Shown: positions 11,877-23,889 of the stretch, in pieces
Layout of the letters: every line of letters begins with the position of its first letter
Numbering within the stretch: position 1 is the stretch's first letter
Origin: Mercurialis annua
Taxonomy: Eukaryota; Streptophyta; Magnoliopsida; Malpighiales; Euphorbiaceae
NCBI RefSeq assembly: GCF_937616625.2
Contig: NC_065571.1
Span: 51,507,651 to 51,571,650, forward strand
Direction: 5' to 3'
DNA: 64,000 bases
The notes under the pieces: generated by a model
The model's input: the letters and a program-made list of their open reading frames with translations, nothing else
What the model was told of the DNA's origin: nothing
Databases searched by the model: none
Translations under genes and position numbers: made by a program

Positions 11877-12760
11877 ATCGTTTGGATTAAATATAAAATT
11901 CAACAATTTATGTGAATAGTTTTAAGACAATCCATCACATATAAAAAAATGATCGGGATTTTAACTTTTTCACTTAAAAGATGGGAATTCAAATCGTCAA
12001 TTTTGGAGGACGGGGAATTTTAAAAATCTTATGAATTTTCATAACTATTTGTCCAACCAAATGATGAATTTTGTTTCAATCTATAAAGATTGTAAAATAC
12101 ATAGATTTGATCATCCAAAATCACTAATCTCAATACAAACGGTGCCTAATGATATGGGGAGTATATCTTCAATAAATTATCAGACATTGGAATATATTAA
12201 ACATGCACGGTAATAGTGTGTCTAATTTAGAATTTTTTATAATGTGGATAAATTATTATGCATATAGGAGGGTTATATATATACCGCCCAGGACATGCAC
12301 CCTATAGCGTGTTTGAGATAAATTTTTTATAAAGTGGATAAAAATATAAAATAATACTATATATTTTACTATAATTTTTTAAAGATACATAAAAAAAAAG
12401 ATTAAATGGACAAAATTTTATATTAATAGCATTTTCTAGTTTCAAAAAAAAAAAGATTAAAAGAAGAAAGAAGAAGTTACGATGAGAAACCTACACTTAA
12501 TTCTACAAGTGGTGTTGTGTAAGTGACAGTGGATACATGTCTCTCACAAGTCATAATGGTTTGAGCTAGGGCTTCTTGTTTGAGATTTTTTTCTTTTCAT
12601 GGGTCCCATTTGACCCCTTTTTCTCATTAAATTTAATTAAGAAATTCATTATTTTCTTTGAACTACTAATAGATATGAAATTGCTGCTCTCACCAAGTTT
12701 TGACATTTCTTGCATGCATGTGATATACATTCAATAGATTTAAACTTATCCTGGTAAGTG
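11877..12760. other. Gene-free stretch
   Basis: AT-rich DNA between the MIR156 locus and the 3' end of the methyltransferase gene. A short internal duplication is visible near 12232 and 12320 ('attttttata.agtggataaa'). No gene recognised. Confidence 0.4.
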
Positions 12761-12998
12761 ACTTTAAAAACAAACAAAAAAGAGGTCAAAGAATTGGCAA
12801 ATTCTTATCTTTGGAATCTGCATAATCACAAGCAGAACTTGCAGTAAATGAAAACAAAAACAGATAACAATCACGCCATGTTTTATGAAAATAATTGGTG
12901 AATTTAAAATTTCAGAATCCAAAACAAAGGTATAACGCCTAAACATAGAACTCAACAAATTTCCGCCGCGAAGGGCCAAAAGAGTGAGAGTTACGATT

Positions 12999-15900
12999 TC
13001 ACTGCATCTGGAAATACATGATATTCAATGCTGAACTCGGGATATTCTCATAAGCATTCTCTGGAAACCAAGAGCTAATAATGTGAGGTGAATTTACTGG
13101 ATTTCCTGATGGCCACTTATCAATCAGATTAAAACCAAACTGGGATGCACTTGAAAGTATATATGGCTCATCAACTCGCCGAAGGACGTGGCAAAGTATG
13201 AGTGCCGGTTTCTCATCTTCTCCATTATAGTTAGACGCCATGAGTTCCTTTGCACTCGCAAACAAAGGCGATATAGCTTCAGAGACATAAGTTACGTCAG
13301 TGCCTATTATGACATCAAAACCTCCGTGATTGAGTTCCTTGATGGCTAGTATGTCTTCTCTATTTCCCCATTCTAGTCTATTCACAATTAGCTTTGCAAG
13401 GGATGGCGGTGTAAGGTTGGAAGTAACGTTCTGCAAAAGCAGTTCGAGTGCTTTCCCATCTCCATCGGTGGCAACTATAAGATTGGCTGATGTAGCAGCA
13501 ACCATAGAGCATATACCTGCGCAGCCACATCCCAATTCTAACACTTTTTTCCCTTTAACAAGAGTCGGATTATCGGCTAACAAAGCAGCCATCATCCGAG
13601 CTGATTCCCAAAGCATCAAGCCTGTCGATTTACAAGTGTGCTGGTATTCTTTGGATAGCACATTAATCTTGAAAATCATATCTTTAACTTTAACCTCAAG
13701 TACCTATTGTTGAAATTTGAAAAAAAAACAAACGATGCATCAAAACTTCAAAAGTATCTCAATTCGTTGGGTAATTGACCCTGAGGGCACCCAAACTATC
13801 ATTTTTTATTATTATTTTGGTGATCAAACTTTTTTTTTTCCATTTTGGTTACCAAACTTTCATTTTTTTTTCTGGAGGTTTTCCGGCCAAAAATACTAAG
13901 GTGACAGCCAGAATTTATTTATTTGTTTACCTAAAAACCTACCATGTATGCATAAGTTTGCCTAAAAACTCCCCTCCAAAATGAAATTATGGATATATGA
14001 CTTTCAAGGTAAAACTAGCAACGTCCGATTGCCACATGTCAAAATCCGGCTGCGACATATGCATTTTTGCTGAAAAAACTCATTTGAAAAAAATTAAACT
14101 TTAGTAACCAAACTGAAAAAGAAAAAAAAGTTTAGTCACCAAAAAAAGACGATAGTTTGGGTACTCTCCGGATCAATTACCCCAATTCGATGATTGCAAA
14201 GTATCTTCATTCGCTGAAAATTATTTTTACTCCAGCAAACACTCTTAAATAAGATAAAATTATAGTGGACAGAGAAAGTTTTTTGGTTCAAAAGACATTA
14301 TGACGCATGGTGAATAAGATTTCCATAACAAGTACTCCCTCTGTTCCCTTTTGTTTGTCCATTCTTAACAAAACACACATATTAAGTAAGTCATTAAAAT
14401 TTCATGTACATGACTAAATAACCTTACATTGATATGCTAAAATCCAAATATTAATAAATGCTATCTCTACTCCACTAACTAAAGTAAAGGGCAACAATGG
14501 AAAAAAAATTGAAATTTGTCATTAAAACTTGTAATGGACAAATATTTTGGAACAAAAAAAACTTCAGAAAAGGACAAACAAAAGGGAATAGAGGGAGTAA
14601 CTAACAACATGAAAAAAAAATCGAGAAGATAGAGTGAAGCAATATGTACCTCACTATCATGGGAAGGCGAAATACCAAACATCTCAGCTGCCAAGCCCTC
14701 AGACATGTCGACCTCAACATTGTTCAAAGTTTTGTTTTGTATATTGCCCTTGACTTCAACATTATTTTGATTAGGAAGGTCATCCTTGATTTCTGCATTG
14801 TTACTAAAGGAAGAGTTGGAAGTGCCTGACAATCGGAACACGGCTTGGATCCAACGCCTGAAGTCCAAAAAGAGAATAGCAGCCTAGATGATATTATTAA
14901 CTCTAACATGCGAAGTAAAGCATATTACTGTCTTATAAAAGGCTTAGTTAATGAGTATCTAAAAATGGTTAATCCCCATGCTTTTTTTTTTATCAATTAC
15001 CTGTTCATCACTATTTCACGTGACCGGTTCTCGACTTGCTTGCAGCACACACTAATTTCTTCAAGATCAAATCCATTGTCTTTAAACAGGGTTGTCAAGA
15101 AGTCATTTGAGAAATAATAAGCACGCTGACAGATAGAACCAAAGGCCATATATTAAGATGTAATATTGATTAGTTAAATACCATAGCCCTGCTATATTAT
15201 TGAGAGTAGAAACTAGGGTCTTAATCAGCTAATCATCGTGTTCCATGCAGGGCTAGCTCAGCAAAAATGAAGAGACAATGGGATGAGAAACCTAGAAAGA
15301 AAAGGATTTACTAAATTCTCTGTCAGCATATGCGCAAACATGAGAGGTAGAATCGAGATAATATCTCGTTTCTCAATCTCGCTACCTAATTTCTGGATAC
15401 CAAATGAAACATAAAGAGGACAAATCCACAATCTTAAGACTTACAGTGCCATCACCCCTCGCATAGAAATTTTCACTGATCTTTTGGTCCTTGCATGTGA
15501 ATCTTTCCTGCTCATGTAATAAAATGAGATGGGTAAGGGCTATATGCAACAAAGTACACCTTTAATTGAAAAAAGGAAAAACAGGCTTAAATGAGTAACA
15601 GAGTAAATTAAGATGATTTTTTTATCTAAATGAGGTCCGATGGTATGGTTTACCATATTTCAAATTAACTGCTTAAACATTCTAACATTAGGATAATCTC
15701 CTGAAAGCTATCATATATGAAAAATCTGAAGGATATTTATTCGAAGGTTGTTTATATTTTGACCTTTAAAGCATTTATAGCCACACTCAATTTGCTCACC
15801 TAAGAGGCTGCATTAATAAGCAAACTTGTGCTTTGCAAACATTCCAGTTCCTCAAAGTATAACACAAAAAAAAATGAAAAAGAACAAAATGATGGAGCAC

Positions 15901-18264
15901 ACGTAGCATTTAAAACCCAGGTTCATGCATAATCATGGTTGGCATAAAGATATTTCAACATCAGCCAATTTATAAAAAAATGATGAAGTTGAAAGGAAAC
16001 TGCGAATTAACCTGAGCCAGGTCGCCTACAGCATAGTCACGAAACAGCACATAAGAATTTGGCTGAAAAGATAAAAAAAGTCCAAGTTGCATCAACTAAT
16101 CTCAGCAGACAGATATATCTCTTACATATAATGCAGTTACAGTTGATTATTCTTTACCTTGAGAACTTTCTTGACATTCTGCAGTATAAGATGCATCTTC
16201 TCAGGGGAAACTGCAGATAAGATAAATATCTGCTTAAAATGTCAGATAGTTAAATAAAATGAGGCGGAATGATAAAAGCAGTATGATGACAGAAAATCAC
16301 TTAAATAAAATGCGGTAATATCTAAACCTCATAAATCAATAAAATACCATTGTCACAATATCAACTGAAGATGGTGAAATCTCCTTGCTCAAGTCATCAA
16401 TTGTCAGATCACATGCAAACGCATTAAATTGAGCTTCATTAAAATCTTTATGTGCCTGTAACAACAAACAAACCATAGGTAATCTAATTCATATTTAAAA
16501 TTAGTAGGAGAAAAACAACAACTAAAAGTGTACAGTTATAATCTGAAGGTTTTGGTTATCTATATCTTTTCAAGTGCAAATCCTTAGCTATAATTGGAAG
16601 GCTTAATTACCGAAAAAACCCCCACCTTTTAGCCCCTTTTCAAATGCACCCTGACGTTGCAATTTTGTTAGTTGCACCCTAATTCGCACCTTTGGTTTTC
16701 AATTCCACCCTCAAGTACTAAATTGATTTCTTTTTCACTTGAAAAAAGTTAAAATAAGTCATCCATTTTTAACTTTTTATGTGAAAAAGAGCTCAAACGA
16801 GTACTTTATAAGGGTTTTTATGAATTTTTCCCGAGTGAAAAAAGTCAAATTTGATTTTGAGGGTGGAATTGAAACCCAAAGGTGCGAATTAGGGTGCAAC
16901 TGACAAAATTGCAACGTCAGGGTGCAACTGAAAAGGGGCGAAAAGGTGAGGGTTTTTTTGGTGATTAAGCCTAATTGGAATATAACCTAGTTGACTGTAG
17001 TAGTATTACTAGGCATTAGGGTCAATCATCTAGACTTTGTTCAATACAGATACAGAAAATTTTCAACGCAGCTAGCAGCTTTTACCTCAGCTACCGCTAC
17101 CAGCACCAAGACTAAAACTTTTCCTGCAACGATCTAAACCTTAAACCTACATGTGAACTCCTAGATTCATGTTTACATGTCAAGATTAAAATATATAATA
17201 AACAAATAAAAGAGTAATATTTGAGACTATTATATCAAACTTGTTCCAATCAATCAGCCAGTACAAGTAAGTAAGCAAAAGGAAGAAGAAGAAAAAACCT
17301 TGACCAAGTTAACTGCACGTGGAGAGAAATCACAGGCGTGAACATAAATATCAGGGTAGGTTGCAACCAGCGGAAAAATGGTGTTCCCAGCTCCACAACC
17401 AACCTGCTCATTAGCATCTTTCACCATTTAACAATGACTAAACAATGGAGGCCCAGGCTACCAAAAAGAACATTTAGTATTTACCTCCAGAAGAACTTTA
17501 CTATCCGCTCCCTGAAAACATCCAATTCATAAAGTTACAATCTTTACATACTCTACAAAATTAAGCAAGTATCACTGTTCTCTTCTCAATAATCACTAAA
17601 CTAGTTTGCGACGACAAACATGTTAAAGAATTTTAATAAAGTTAAATTCTTGCTAAATCATATATATATATAGTCATGTTCCAAACAATTAAGTAGAATT
17701 CATTGCATTCTATTCTATTAAATTGAATTGAATTCTTCTATTTTTAAAAACATCAAAACGACACTCACCGAGAAATATTGACCCCATTCCTTGTCCAGGT
17801 AATGCCGATCCTTAAAGAACTGAACAATGAACAGAAACAAACTATTACAAACCTATAAAAATATATGACTTTATTAGACCGAATTGGAAAATGCAGAGAC
17901 GAAGAACATCACTTTATCTTGATGCTTCTTGTAGAAGATATCCCAATACTTTTTAGCATCCCTCTCATATTTCTCTAAAACATAAAAAGAAACAGTAGTA
18001 TTAAAACCGATAAATTTTACAAATGAGCTATAGCTCAAACGGTATAAGCACTATGCATTGGCATGTTAGGCGGTGAGTTCAATTTCTCCCACAAGCGCTC
18101 CCCTCCTCTAATTATAAAAAAAACTGATAATTTTAGAGATAATTGAAGAAAAAGAGAATACCTTTCCAGAAACTGCTGACTCCGGTGTTAGATGTGGAGT
18201 AAATTTGCAATTTTTGCGGCGGCTGCTGCTCCTGCTCTAAACTGTGTGGCGCAGGAGATGCCAT
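12999..18264 (-). CDS. TRM140: Double methyltransferase of the METTL2/6/8 (Trm140) type, 12 exons, 556 aa
   Basis: Likely a tRNA 3-methylcytidine (position 32) SAM-dependent methyltransferase. Coding exons, high to low: 18162-18264, 17913-17974, 17769-17810, 17485-17511, 17299-17403, 16348-16455, 16158-16229, 16012-16062, 15445-15507, 15001-15125, 14650-14857, 12999-13703. All borders are GT-AG and all phases join. The N-terminal half is METTL6-like: motif I VGCGAGNT at residues 79-86, then HACDFSPRAV and IFILSAVSPEK. The C-terminal half (about 331-556) is a second class I fold, METTL21/FAM86-like, with VLELGCGCAG at 376-385. This two-domain layout is known for plant homologues (remembered as AT2G26200-like, about 565 aa). 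The start is the first ATG before a long in-frame exon. Large introns host MITEs and a SINE. Substrate assignment is by family, not seen in the sequence. Confidence 0.88.
13769..14182. mobile_element. MULE-type MITE in a methyltransferase intron (414 bp)
   Basis: The ends are inverted copies: 'gggtaattgac' followed by 'cccaaactatc' on the left, and the complementary 'gatagtttggg' then 'tcaattaccc' on the right. A 9-bp direct repeat flanks it, 'caattcgtt' at 13760-13768 and 'caattcgat' at 14183-14191, with two end mismatches. It lies in the last intron, close to the acceptor at 13704. Confidence 0.75.
14335..14597. mobile_element. Stowaway-type MITE (263 bp)
   Basis: The termini are inverted repeats, 'ctccctctgttcccttttgt' on the left and its complement 'gggaatagagggag' at the right with one mismatch. 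TA dinucleotides flank both sides (14333-14334 and 14598-14599). CTCCCTC ends and TA target sites identify Stowaway elements of the Tc1/mariner superfamily. It sits in the same intron as the element at 13769. Confidence 0.85.
16600..16971. mobile_element. MULE-type MITE with perfect 9-bp target duplication (372 bp)
   Basis: About 150-bp inverted repeats: left 'ggcttaattaccgaaaaaac', right ending 'ggtgattaagcc'. Inner parts also match in reverse ('ttgcaccctaattcgcacct' and its complement). The flanks are a perfect direct repeat, 'taattggaa', at 16591-16599 and 16972-16980. It lies in the intron between methyltransferase exons 5 and 6. Confidence 0.88.
18017..18125 (+). mobile_element. tRNA-derived SINE in methyltransferase intron 1
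   Basis: Starts near 'acaaatgagctatagctcaa', an A-box-like element, followed by 'ggtgagttcaatttctccc' as a B-box-like element, then 'acaagcgctcccctcc' and an A-tail. It lies antisense to the host gene. An imperfect flanking repeat, 'gataaatttta' and 'gataatttta', may be the target duplication. Partial copies are at 5257-5322 and 11774-11867. Confidence 0.7.
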
Positions 18265-18537
18265 TACAGGAACTTTTCTACGGGAGAGCCGAAGACAGAA
18301 ATCAAAACACGATGGGGTTTAAGTTTAAGGGGTTTTGATCTGTGCACACGAGGATGCAACCAACCAACCAAAAACATAGATTTCTGCATTTTATTGTTTA
18401 GGGTTATTTTTCTTCATTATATTATTACTAAAAACATTATTGACATTTAAATACTCATACTAATACTAAAATTAATAAAAAAAAATTATCAGTCAACAAA
18501 ATAATTAATAATTTTTTTAAAACATTATCTATCAATA
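18265..18537. other. Upstream region of the methyltransferase gene
   Basis: Contains the 5' leader and presumed promoter of the minus-strand methyltransferase gene. It is bounded by the H2 Helitron, whose 5' TC end is only about 270 bp from the start codon. Confidence 0.4.
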
Positions 18538-19088
18538 TCTATACTATATATAAAAGTACGGACGGGGGACAAGCAAATTTACTGAATAATCATTTTCAGT
18601 TTACTACTAAATAAAAGTTTTATAATCATTAACTATTAATTATTTAATTAATTACTATTGTAATTAAAGTTCTAATTAGAATAGATAGCTAAATTATCTC
18701 CAATTTAGTTTGTAGTATGTAAAAAATAACAAATTTTCTCCAAATTAGTAGGAGTACCTATCTTTTAGTTTGATTAAACTACAAAATTAAAATATTGTAT
18801 TTGGTCAATATATTATTATTTAAATTTCTATCTTATTATTTTTAAAGATATTATTAATAAAATTAAGTTAATTATTTAATTATGGTTATTATAAAACCAA
18901 AACAAGAATAAATTCAGTTTGAAAAAAAATTTAATAATCGAATATATTATATTTATTTTTACAAAAATTCTTAACTAATTTAATATTAATTATAAATAAA
19001 AAATTAATACAATTATAATAAATTTACTAAAATGTTCATTGACGAGTTACGTTACGAGTCACGTGCATAGCACGTAATGCGAAACTAG
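18538..19088 (+). mobile_element. Non-autonomous Helitron, copy H2 (551 bp)
   Basis: Same family and orientation as H1: starts 'tctatactatatataaaag' after A, ends 'gcgaaactag' before T, with the 'acgtgcatagcacgt' hairpin before the 3' end. Confidence 0.85.
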
Positions 19089-19197
19089 TATAAATAAATA
19101 CTACCTTTTAAAATAGAGTTTTTACTGGATTGAGATTGAGAACATTCTTATTGGTTGGATTAAATTTATTAGAAATTACTCGGGAATTTTTTTTATA

Positions 19198-19580
19198 CTA
19201 GTTTCGCCTTACGTGTTACACATGTGACTCGTAGTGTAACTCGTCAAATAATATCAATTATACTTATTTAGATTAATAATAATTTCTATAATTATAAATT
19301 GTATCTATATCTTAATTAGAATTTTAGATGATTAAACAATAATTAAAGTAGTTTATTCTAATTGGTACTTTAGACAATTATTTTGATATAATAGTATATA
19401 AGTAGTTTATTTTAAATAGTACTCCAACTCTAATTATTATCTCAAACATTTTTTTAATTAATAATTAAATTTTATAAAGTAAAACTCGTAATTTGATTCT
19501 TCAATTGTTATTTTATTACTTATTAATTATTTATTCTAAAAAATAAGAAAATATAGTAATAATAGTATATTATAGAAAAC
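19198..19580 (-). mobile_element. Helitron-like 3' terminus of a related subfamily
   Basis: 'ctagtttcgccttacgtg', then 'ttacacatgtgactcgtagtg', is a diverged reverse-oriented version of the 3' terminal region of the main Helitron family, with its own self-complementary core. The 5' TC end was not found. The element is probably truncated; its inner limit is approximate. Confidence 0.5.
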
Positions 19581-19581
19581 A

Positions 19582-19851
19582 CTCCCTCGCGTCCCGTAAA
19601 GATATAAAAAATAGTGTTTTTATGAGAATTAAGAAACTCATTAATTATATTTATTTTATTAAAATATTTTTACAATATCCTTTAAAGAAATTAAAAGTGA
19701 ATCATTATAAAACTACTATATTAAATGCTCATTTAATAAAATTGTGAGGTAGTTTGATTATTTTATTTTAAATTTATAATAAATATGGTTATTTGTCTAT
19801 TTTATGGGACAAAAAATGATTATTTTTTATATTTTTAAGGAACAGAGGGAG
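19582..19851. mobile_element. Stowaway-type MITE (about 270 bp)
   Basis: Left end 'ctccctcgcgtcccgtaaa', right end 'ggaacagagggag', inverted with mismatches; adjacent inner parts ('atataaaaaatagt' and 'attttttatattttt') also pair. The right flank is TA; the left flank is CA, which may be a mutated TA. Confidence 0.7.
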
Positions 19852-19907
19852 TATTACATGTTAATAATTAGTGAAATTTGAAATTCTAATTATTGCAATC
19901 ACAAGCC

Positions 19908-19909
<2 letters not shown>

Positions 19910-19944
<35 letters not shown>
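19910..19944 (+). repeat. (ATT)n microsatellite
   Basis: About eleven uninterrupted ATT triplets, just upstream of Helitron H3. Confidence 0.9.
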
Positions 19945-19964
19945 TAAGCAAACTTAATATTGTA

Positions 19965-20524
19965 CTAGTTTCGCATTACGTGCTATGCACGTGGCTCATA
20001 ACGTAACTCGTCAATGAATATATTAATAAATTTATTATAATTATATCAATTTTTTATTTATAATTAATATTAAATTAGTTAAGAATTTTTATAAAAGTAA
20101 ATATAATATATTCGGTTATTAATTTTTTTTTCTATACTAAATTTATTCTTCTTTTAATTTTATAATAACCATAATTAAATAATTAGATTAATTTTATTAA
20201 TAATATCTTTAAAAATAATAAGATAGAAATTTAAATAATATTATATTGACCAAATACATTATTTTAATTTTGTAGTTCAATGAAACTAAAAGATAGGTAT
20301 TCCTATTAATTTAGAGAAAATTTAGTTATTTTTTTTGCATAATAAAAATTAAATTGAGATAATTTAGCTACCTATTCTATTTAGGATTTTAATTACAATA
20401 GTGATTAATTAAATAACTAATTAGTTAATGACTATAAAACCTTTATTGAGTAGTAAACTGAAAAGGATTATTCAGTAAATTTGCCTGTCCCCCCCCCCAT
20501 CCGTGCTTTTATATATAGTATAGA
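19965..20524 (-). mobile_element. Non-autonomous Helitron, copy H3 (560 bp)
   Basis: Reverse-oriented copy: plus-strand sequence starts 'ctagtttcgcattacgtgc' after A and ends 'tatatatagtataga' before T. A run of C near the end corresponds to the variable G-run of H1. Confidence 0.85.
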
Positions 20525-21134
20525 TAAGTAAAACTTGATGCCGAAAATATCAATTTAGATCAATAAATGTTTCACTTCAAAATATAGTAGGATGTTTATT
20601 TTGATAAGTATGTGTAAATTCCTTATTCTAATTAAGCTCTTTTTTAATAACTAGTTTCGCATACGTGCTATGCATATGGCTTGTAACGTAACTCGTCAAT
20701 AAACATATTAGTAAATTTATTATAATTATATCAATTTTTTATTTATAATTAATATTAAATTACTTAAGAATTTTTGTAAAAGTAAATATAATATATTCGG
20801 TTATTAAATTTTTTTCCATACTGAATTTATTTTTCTTTTGGTTTTATAATAACCATAATTGAATAATTAACTTAATTTTATTAATAATATTTTTAAAAAT
20901 AATAGAATAAAAATTTAAATAATAATATATTGACCAAATACAGTATTTTAATTTTATAGTTCAATCAAAGTAAAAAATAGATATTCCTACTAATTTGAAG
21001 ACAATTTAGTTATTTTTTACATACTAAAAACTAAATTGGAGATAATATAGCTACCTATTCTAATTAGGATTTTAATTACAATAGTGATTAATCAAATAAC
21101 TAATTAGTTAATAAATATAATACTTTTATTTAGT

Positions 21135-23178
21135 GAGAAAACAACAAAAATGCCAAAAATTGGGCTCCAATTACACTAATTGTCATTTAACTAATTTATT
21201 TTCTATTCATGCCACAAAACATCAAAACTTTACATCCATGCCATCCCAATAGAAAAAAGACACATAGTCCCTCTTTCTCTTTTCCACGTGATCCATTTTT
21301 CTCTCTCATGTGTCCTTTCCTCTCTTTCTCTTTATTATCACATGGTCCCCTCTCTTTTTCTCTCTCATGTGTTTCTCTTTCTCTCTTTCTCTCTCACTCT
21401 CTTGCCACGTGGTCCCCTTTTTCATACACACACACACACCATATGTCTAAATAATTCATTTATATAACATAAATTTTAAAAACAATATTACTTTTAATTT
21501 TAAAAACTTAAATTTACTAAATTTATTAAATTTTAAAAAATACATAAATACACAAATAATACAATTTTTATAAATTATTTAATTTTTATGCCATGTATAA
21601 TTATATATTATGATGTATCTATTATGTATAAATATATATCATGATGTATCTATAAAGCACATTTTAAAAATGTATCTATCATGTATAAAATATGTATCGA
21701 AAAATGTATAAATATAAAAATGAATCTATCGAATTAGTCGTTTGATTCAATTAAATCGATAAAAATTAAAGATAAAAATTAAAAAATTTAATTAATTCGG
21801 TTAATTAAACTCCAATTTAGTACATGTAATTCACTTTCTCGATCAAAAGATTTTGAAAAAGATAAATTAATTCACCTACGCGTCTTTTAACAATTTTTTT
21901 TTGAATAATAATTTAATAATTATCTGATATACCTGAGATGTATCGAAAATGAATCAAATATGTATCAAAAATGATCAAATATGTACCGGAAATGTATCAA
22001 ATATGTATCGGAAATATATCAAATATATATATATATATATATATATAAACAAGAAAAAATATTTTGAACGATCAAATATATATCAAATATGTATCTGAGA
22101 TGCATCAAATATGTAACGGGAATGTATCGAGAATGTATCAAATATGTATCGGAAATATATGTTTCGGAAATGTATCAAATATGTATTAGAGTTGTATCAA
22201 ATATATCTCCATCATTTTTGTAATTTTTTTTTCTAATATCTTGAATATTTTTTAATTTTTTGACAGTATTTGTATAAATATTTTTCCGAATAGTTATAAA
22301 AAGCTTCTATTCAATAATAAATGGAAAAAAATATAATAAAAACATATAAAAAACATAATTTTAAAGTTTTTTAATTTTTAAATTAATTGACATGTCTTTT
22401 CCAACCTCCAGCTACCTCCACCACAACCACCACCCAATATCATAACTAAATAGTTAAATTATACTCTATAATTGAAAATTTTAGCTCATTAGAATGAACA
22501 ATTAACTTTATACACAAAAGCTAACATTAAGAAAAAATAATAATTTCAGAATACTTCACCATCTTCTCATTCTTCTCTTTTAACTCTTGTACATCCTGTC
22601 AAATTTTTTTTTTTCAACAATTAAAAGCAGAAACATTTCTGGTACAATGCACCTACCAAAAACAATTGGTTGGGGCTTGAAAAGACTCCACTATTTCTTT
22701 CATGCCAATGGCTTGAGAGGACTCCACTATTTCTTCACAGTAGAAATTTTGTAACTACTGGTATGGACACTTTTTATTTCTTAATAGATTTTTTTGGTAG
22801 TGGGTGGTTTGGAGGGAATGGTGGGAATGGTGGGTTCATCAGATAATAATAAAAGTAGCACTACTAGTTTAGGTGCATATTATGGCAATTAGTGTTCTTA
22901 ATCAGTTGCAATTTTATAATGAATATGTATAATGGTTAGTAGCAGTAGCAAAGTGTGGTATCGTATAAGAGGAGAAGGAAAAGAGAATGGGGAAGCAAAT
23001 CAGTTAATGTGGGTGGAGATTTGAACACATGTAAGTTTAAGGAAGATGGCAGTAAATGAAAACGAAATGGGTTTTGTGCTATTAATTGAAATAATAATGC
23101 TAACAAAGAAATAACTCTAACTAAAATGGCAATTGGTGAAAAACAATTGTGATTTATGATTTTTCTTGTTATTTTCTC
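21135..23178. mobile_element. MULE-type element inserted in Helitron H4 (2044 bp)
   Basis: Flanked by a perfect 9-bp direct repeat, 'ttatttagt', at 21126-21134 and 23179-23187, within otherwise continuous Helitron sequence. Short inverted ends: 'gagaaaacaacaaaaatgcc' on the left, complement of 'gatttttcttgttattttctc' on the right. The interior holds a CT-rich low-complexity block (about 21255-21440), a degenerate minisatellite (21940-22205) and unrecognised sequence from 22400 on. No transposase frame is visible. Borders are secure because the host sequence is known; the superfamily is inferred from the 9-bp duplication. Confidence 0.82.
21940..22205 (+). repeat. Degenerate minisatellite inside the 2-kb MULE-type element
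   Basis: The words 'aaatgtatcaaatatgtatc' and 'ggaaatgtatc' recur with an average spacing near 20 bp, interrupted by a pure (AT)n run at about 22026-22047. No coding frame. Confidence 0.7.
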
Positions 23179-23249
23179 TTATTTAGTAGTAAACTGAAAA
23201 GGATTATTCAGTAAATTTGCCTACCCTCCAATCCGTGCTTTTATATATA

Positions 23250-23829
23250 TTAGTTTCGCATTACGTGCTGTGCACGTGGCTCGTAATGTAACTTCTCAAT
23301 GAACATATTAGTAAATTTATTATAATTATATCAATTTTTTATTTATAATTAACATTAAATTAGTTAAGAATTTTTGTAAAAGTAAATATAATATATTCGG
23401 TTATTAAAATTTTTTTCATACTAAATTTATTCTTCTTTTGGTTTTATAATAATCATAATTAAATAATTAACTTAATTTTATTAATAATATATTTAAAAGT
23501 AATAAGATAGAAATACAAATAATAATATATTAATCAAATACAATATTTTAATTTTGTAGTTCAATCAAACTAAAAAATAGGTATTCCTACTAATTTGAAG
23601 ACAATTTAGTTATTTTTTACATACTAAAAATTAAATTGAAGATAATGTAGCTACCTATTCTAATTAGGACTTTAATTACAATAGTGATTAATTAAATAAC
23701 TAATTAGTTAATGACTATAAAACCTAATTAATGACTATAAAACCTTTATTTAGTAGTAAATTGAAAAGGATTATTCAGTAAATTTGCATGTTCCCCTCCC
23801 CCCATCCGTGCTTTTATATATAATATAGA
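23250..23829 (-). mobile_element. Non-autonomous Helitron, copy H5, nested in H4 (580 bp)
   Basis: Starts 'ttagtttcgcattacgtgc' (CTAG changed to TTAG) and ends 'tataatataga'. It splits H4 exactly between an A and a T. Near its 5' end it has a short internal duplication, 'taatgactataaaacc' twice, which accounts for its greater length. Confidence 0.8.
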
Positions 23830-23889
23830 TATAGTATAGATAGACATACTTATTCTAATTAAACTATTCCTTAATAGTAATAGATAAAT

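Larger units (their letters stand above)
20651..23840 (-). mobile_element. Non-autonomous Helitron, copy H4, split by two later insertions
   Basis: Reverse-oriented copy starting 'ctagtttcgcatacgtgc' at 20651. The body stops at 21134, resumes at 23179 after a MULE-type insertion, stops again at 23249 in '...tttatatata', and resumes with 'tatagtataga' at 23830-23840 after Helitron H5. Removing both insertions restores a normal family member, including the TATA-rich 5' end. H4 is therefore older than both insertions. Confidence 0.8.

Noticed and set aside
13330..13713. 127-codon plus-strand frame
   Set aside because: It is antisense to the last methyltransferase exon, whose minus-strand frame has clear motifs.
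21209..21454. 81-codon frame rich in Ser, Phe and Leu
   Set aside because: It is translation of a CT-rich low-complexity block inside a transposable element.
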